Source: Gemmataceae bacterium (GTDB taxonomy: Bacteria > Planctomycetota > Planctomycetia > Gemmatales > Gemmataceae). Taken from it: a DNA stretch of 34,228 bases. The stretch lies in contig JAOAAA010000028.1 of assembly GCA_026419115.1 (NCBI GenBank), positions 1 to 34,228 on the forward strand, given 5' to 3'. This document shows, one piece after another, positions 31,370 through 34,228 of the stretch. Made by a program: the position numbers and the translations under genes. The notes beneath the pieces are model-generated. The model did no database searches, was not told where the DNA came from, and saw only the letters and a program-made list of their open reading frames with translations. Numbering within the stretch: the stretch's first letter is position 1; the number at the start of each line of letters is the position of its first letter.

Positions 31370-34228
31370 TTACTTATTCTTCAAGGATAATAGGTAGGCG
31401 ATCAACGGATAAAACTCTTCTTCTTTAAGGGTATCTGCAAAATTGGCCGGCATGGGGGATAAAAGGGACTCTCGTTTTTCACCCACATCTTCTTGCGAAA
31501 TCCGAATTTCTTTCCCTTGCGCATCGGCCAAAACGTAAATTTTTCCTTCCGTTCTCAGTAGCAATCCCGAGAGGGTCTTGCCATCCAAAGTCGAAATCAC
31601 GGTTGTACGCAGGGCTTGGTCGACATTGCGTGACGGGTCCAAAATATCCTCTAATAGTCGTTCAATACCCCGAGCACCCACGCCATCAAGTTGAGGGGCA
31701 ATTTTGGCTCCCTCCCCTGCCACTTGATGACAAATCGCACAGGCATTTTTGAAAATTTTGGCTCCCGTGAGCAAGGTTTCTTTTTTCTTGGATTCATCGT
31801 TGTTCATGGCAGCGGCAAACTTTTCGTAGTTGAGTTTTCGTTTGCTCAGCAATTCGTTCATCTGCTCGTTGACCGTGGGAAGCCCTTTTGTTAAATGAGA
31901 GATTCGCTCATTTAGGTTGGGAACCTTGGTTTGTACTAGGCGATCGCGAACACTCTTTTCCAGAAGAATCCGAGGCGAGGCCTTACCTTTGTCAATCAGG
32001 TCCAAAAGCAGTTCTGCCGTCTTGGGGTTGCCTGCCATGCTTAAAGCGATCGAGTTTTGCAACCGACCGGCCGAATTTTGTAGAATCAGGGTCAACGCTT
32101 CCAACGCTTCCGGTCGATTGCTCGAGACCAAAACGCCCGCTATCTTCTCTCGAAGAGAAATCGCTTCACTCGCCTGATTGATCAACGTGACCGCCACGGT
32201 GATGGCACGGGTTCCATCCAGTTGCATGAGTGCATTGAGGGCAGCAATACGAGTCGGCTCGGAGAGAGTCTTTTTCTGGACGATCGATTCGATCGGCTCC
32301 AATAAATTCTTTTGTTTGGTCGCGACGGCAAGCTCTAATCCTCGTTGGATAGTCCCCTCATTCGCAGCGGTTATCGATTGCTGTACCTCTTTGGAAAATT
32401 CGTTGCTAAAAGTTTCTGACAATGAAATTCCACGCCGTTGCAAGGCCCGATAGTAACCGTGCAAGTAGCTGATTTCTCGATCTAAATTGTTATCGCGGTT
32501 TTCTTTCAGCCATTGGAAAACGGCCATCGGGTTACCATATTGGGTAGCTTGCTCCAGATAGGTTCGCCGTTGCTCGATGTCGGCAGGCAATTTGGTCAAA
32601 TTTTTCAGAAGGAAATCCGCCGCTTCCGGAGAGCGTAACCCCAAACAGACGTCAGCAACATAAGGCAGTTCAGACGCTTTTAATTCGGAGAAGTCCTTCC
32701 AATGTTGATTAGTGGCCAATATATCTCGCAGGGCAATGCGAGCGGTATGTTGCAGAAATCGATCCTCTGCAGGAATTTGGGGCATTAAATTGAGTAGTGC
32801 CTGCCAATCTTCTTTCTGCGCTAAACGGGCTTGATACTCGACGAGCGCACGCGCCGCAAAAGGTTCTCGCTTGGGGTCAAGTGATGTGAATCGTTCAGCA
32901 GTAGGTTTGAGACCTTTGGAGGTTTGATATTCATACAGGGTCTTTTGAATGTTGATTTCATGAGCCAACCCGAAAGAATCGATGTGCTGATGTTCTTCAA
33001 CCTTAGGTTTGCGCCCGTGCCATGAAGGGGCTTGCGTGATCCAGTCCCAATGGGCTTGCGCTTCAGGGGAAAATTCATCCGAAGGATCAGGCAGGTTCTG
33101 ATTATCCAAAGTTCTGCGAATGAGTTCATGAGTGGCTAGCATTCGGACCGTCAGGTTTTTCGAGTTGAGTTGTTTGATGACCTCTGGAGTTTTCATCTCA
33201 GTAAGATCACCGAGGAATCGCGCGGGGGTAACCCCTTTCCCTGTGTAGACGATCCGCCAAATACGTCCGCGGGTGCGATCCCGTCCCGGATGTTTCAGGT
33301 CAACCTCATAATGACCGATGATTTTGTTATAAAAATCGGCGATATACAAAGCACCGTCAGGCCCTAATTTTGTGTCAACGGGTCGGAACCATTCATCTTT
33401 GCTAACGAGAAAATCAGGCTTTTCGATCGCTTTGGGTGAAGAACCCTTGAACTCGATTTTGTTCAGATTGATCCGATTGGTCACAACATTGCACAAAAAA
33501 ATATGGCCGCGATATTCGTTGGGGAAATGATCGGCCTCATACCAAGTCGGGCCACAAAGCCCCGTCGAATTGTGAATGTGGTTCATCATATTGGGGCCGA
33601 ACCCCAACCCATCGTGAGGTTTGCCAAAACTTTCGTAGTAGGCACCACGAATCACTTGCGTTAAAGGTTTGCTATGACAATCGGAGGTATAAATGTTGAA
33701 GTAAGGATCGATCGTCATGCCAAAAGGATTGACCTGCCCGCGAGAGAAAACCTCGATGCGCGAGCCATCAAGCCGAAAACGAAAAATGTGTCCGCTTGCC
33801 ATTTGCACTTCGTGGCCATCGGTCCCTTTGACCTTCGATTCGTTGGCAAAGCCGTGACAGGCATAAACCCAATTATCGGGCATCAATGTGAAGGAATTGA
33901 CCATGCCATGAGTATCGCGCACACCGAAAGGGCCATACAATTTTTCGTACCGATCTGCTTTGCCATCCTTATTGGTATCGGTGAGTTTCCAGATGTAACA
34001 GCCAGCAGGTTTGCCCGGTTGGGCCGGTTCAATACTCGACACGAGGCAACTGTGACCATCATTCAGCGGAAGAATACCGATCGGGATATTCAAATTATCG
34101 GCAAAACGAACAACCTTCTTGGCTTTGCCATTTTCATCAAAATCAGAAAGAATCACAACGGTATCTTTCCCAGCTCTTCCTTCCGCAGCAAAAGGATACT
34201 CTGTCGAAGTGGTCACCCAAAGACGGCC
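31370..34228 (-). CDS. PVC-type membrane-bound dehydrogenase propeller with HEAT-like repeats and cytochrome c domain (5' end cut by window)
   Basis: The frame is open to the window edge (GRLW before the GTG at 34216), so the start lies outside; at least 952 residues are visible. Part one (to about residue 330) is a beta-propeller of the planctomycete 'membrane-bound dehydrogenase' type: GMVNSFTLMPDNWVYACHGF, NPFGMTIDPYFNIYTSDCHS, GLCGPTWYEADHFPNEYRGH and KLGPDGALYIADFYN. Part two (about 340-800) is helical with HEAT-like repeats. Part three is a cytochrome c-like domain with CAICH (826-830 counted from the GTG) and a possible axial Met in SPMPANF. Such proteins are exported and may oxidise sugars or similar substrates, but activity is unproven. 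Gene expression direction is opposite to the ROK/hisN pair. Confidence 0.92.
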   Translation of the reverse strand, partial: GRLWVTTSTEYPFAAEGRAGKDTVVILSDFDENGKAKKVVRFADNLNIPIGILPLNDGHSCLVSSIEPAQPGKPAGCYIWKLTDTNKDGKADRYEKLYGPFGVRDTHGMVNSFTLMPDNWVYACHGFANESKVKGTDGHEVQMASGHIFRFRLDGSRIEVFSRGQVNPFGMTIDPYFNIYTSDCHSKPLTQVIRGAYYESFGKPHDGLGFGPNMMNHIHNSTGLCGPTWYEADHFPNEYRGHIFLCNVVTNRINLNKIEFKGSSPKAIEKPDFLVSKDEWFRPVDTKLGPDGALYIADFYNKIIGHYEVDLKHPGRDRTRGRIWRIVYTGKGVTPARFLGDLTEMKTPEVIKQLNSKNLTVRMLATHELIRRTLDNQNLPDPSDEFSPEAQAHWDWITQAPSWHGRKPKVEEHQHIDSFGLAHEINIQKTLYEYQTSKGLKPTAERFTSLDPKREPFAARALVEYQARLAQKEDWQALLNLMPQIPAEDRFLQHTARIALRDILATNQHWKDFSELKASELPYVADVCLGLRSPEAADFLLKNLTKLPADIEQRRTYLEQATQYGNPMAVFQWLKENRDNNLDREISYLHGYYRALQRRGISLSETFSNEFSKEVQQSITAANEGTIQRGLELAVATKQKNLLEPIESIVQKKTLSEPTRIAALNALMQLDGTRAITVAVTLINQASEAISLREKIAGVLVSSNRPEALEALTLILQNSAGRLQNSIALSMAGNPKTAELLLDLIDKGKASPRILLEKSVRDRLVQTKVPNLNERISHLTKGLPTVNEQMNELLSKRKLNYEKFAAAMNNDESKKKETLLTGAKIFKNACAICHQVAGEGAKIAPQLDGVGARGIERLLEDILDPSRNVDQALRTTVISTLDGKTLSGLLLRTEGKIYVLADAQGKEIRISQEDVGEKRESLLSPMPANFADTLKEEEFYPLIAYLLSLKNK

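Noticed and set aside
1-34228. tRNA, rRNA, insertion sequence or prophage
   Set aside because: No TTCGANNCC-type arm in a cloverleaf context, no transposase or integrase frame and no terminal inverted repeats were found by eye; a tRNAscan or ISfinder search would settle this.

Overview
The window looks like a chromosomal segment of a planctomycete, most likely a relative of the Gemmataceae. That is inferred from gene content: a secreted DUF1501 protein with a twin-arginine leader, a PVC-type 'membrane-bound dehydrogenase' propeller fused to HEAT-like repeats and a CxxCH cytochrome domain, a very large exported WD40 protein, and several small Cys-motif proteins of a kind I associate with planctomycetes. 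Base composition is moderate, and there is no sign of an integrated phage, transposase, tRNA, rRNA or CRISPR array. Both window edges cut genes: a dihydrouridine synthase on the left and the dehydrogenase-like protein on the right.

Layout. 1-5.6 kb: dusB-like gene end, a convergent conserved gene of unknown function, two small minus-strand genes (one with a split CxxC pair), a small helical protein, a DUF454/YbaN membrane protein and a zinc-ribbon membrane protein. 5.9-10.4 kb: ileS and an exported STN-like protein. 10.4-16.4 kb: a MoxR/RavA-type AAA+ ATPase (minus), RNA 3'-terminal phosphate cyclase, an FmdB-type zinc ribbon, a 797-residue protein that I read as a coiled-coil plus McrB-like AAA+ domain with degenerate nucleotide-binding motifs, and an RluA-type pseudouridine synthase. 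16.3-21.0 kb: the giant WD40 protein, whose gene overlaps the RluA gene. 21.1-25.7 kb: a proteasome-like Anbu peptidase divergent from a tight ATP-grasp / alpha-E / transglutaminase operon. 25.7-27.1 kb: a three-gene minus-strand operon (Trx-like exported protein, Cys-motif protein, VanZ-like membrane protein). 27.3-34.2 kb: DUF1501 protein, an intergenic repeat patch, a ROK-family kinase translationally coupled to a HisN-type phosphatase, an exported membrane-anchored protein and the dehydrogenase/cytochrome protein.

Two regions deserve most attention. The Anbu/ATP-grasp/alpha-E/transglutaminase cluster matches a gene association predicted to make and process amide-linked peptides. Here both the ATP-grasp and the transglutaminase end in glutamine-rich tails, which I do not know as a family feature. 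The second is the McrB-like protein at 13.2-15.5 kb, which keeps the fold-level landmarks of the McrB AAA+ domain but appears to have lost the Walker A lysine, the Walker B aspartate and the arginine finger. A window-wide peculiarity is the large number of uninterrupted 8-10 nt G or C tracts inside genes.
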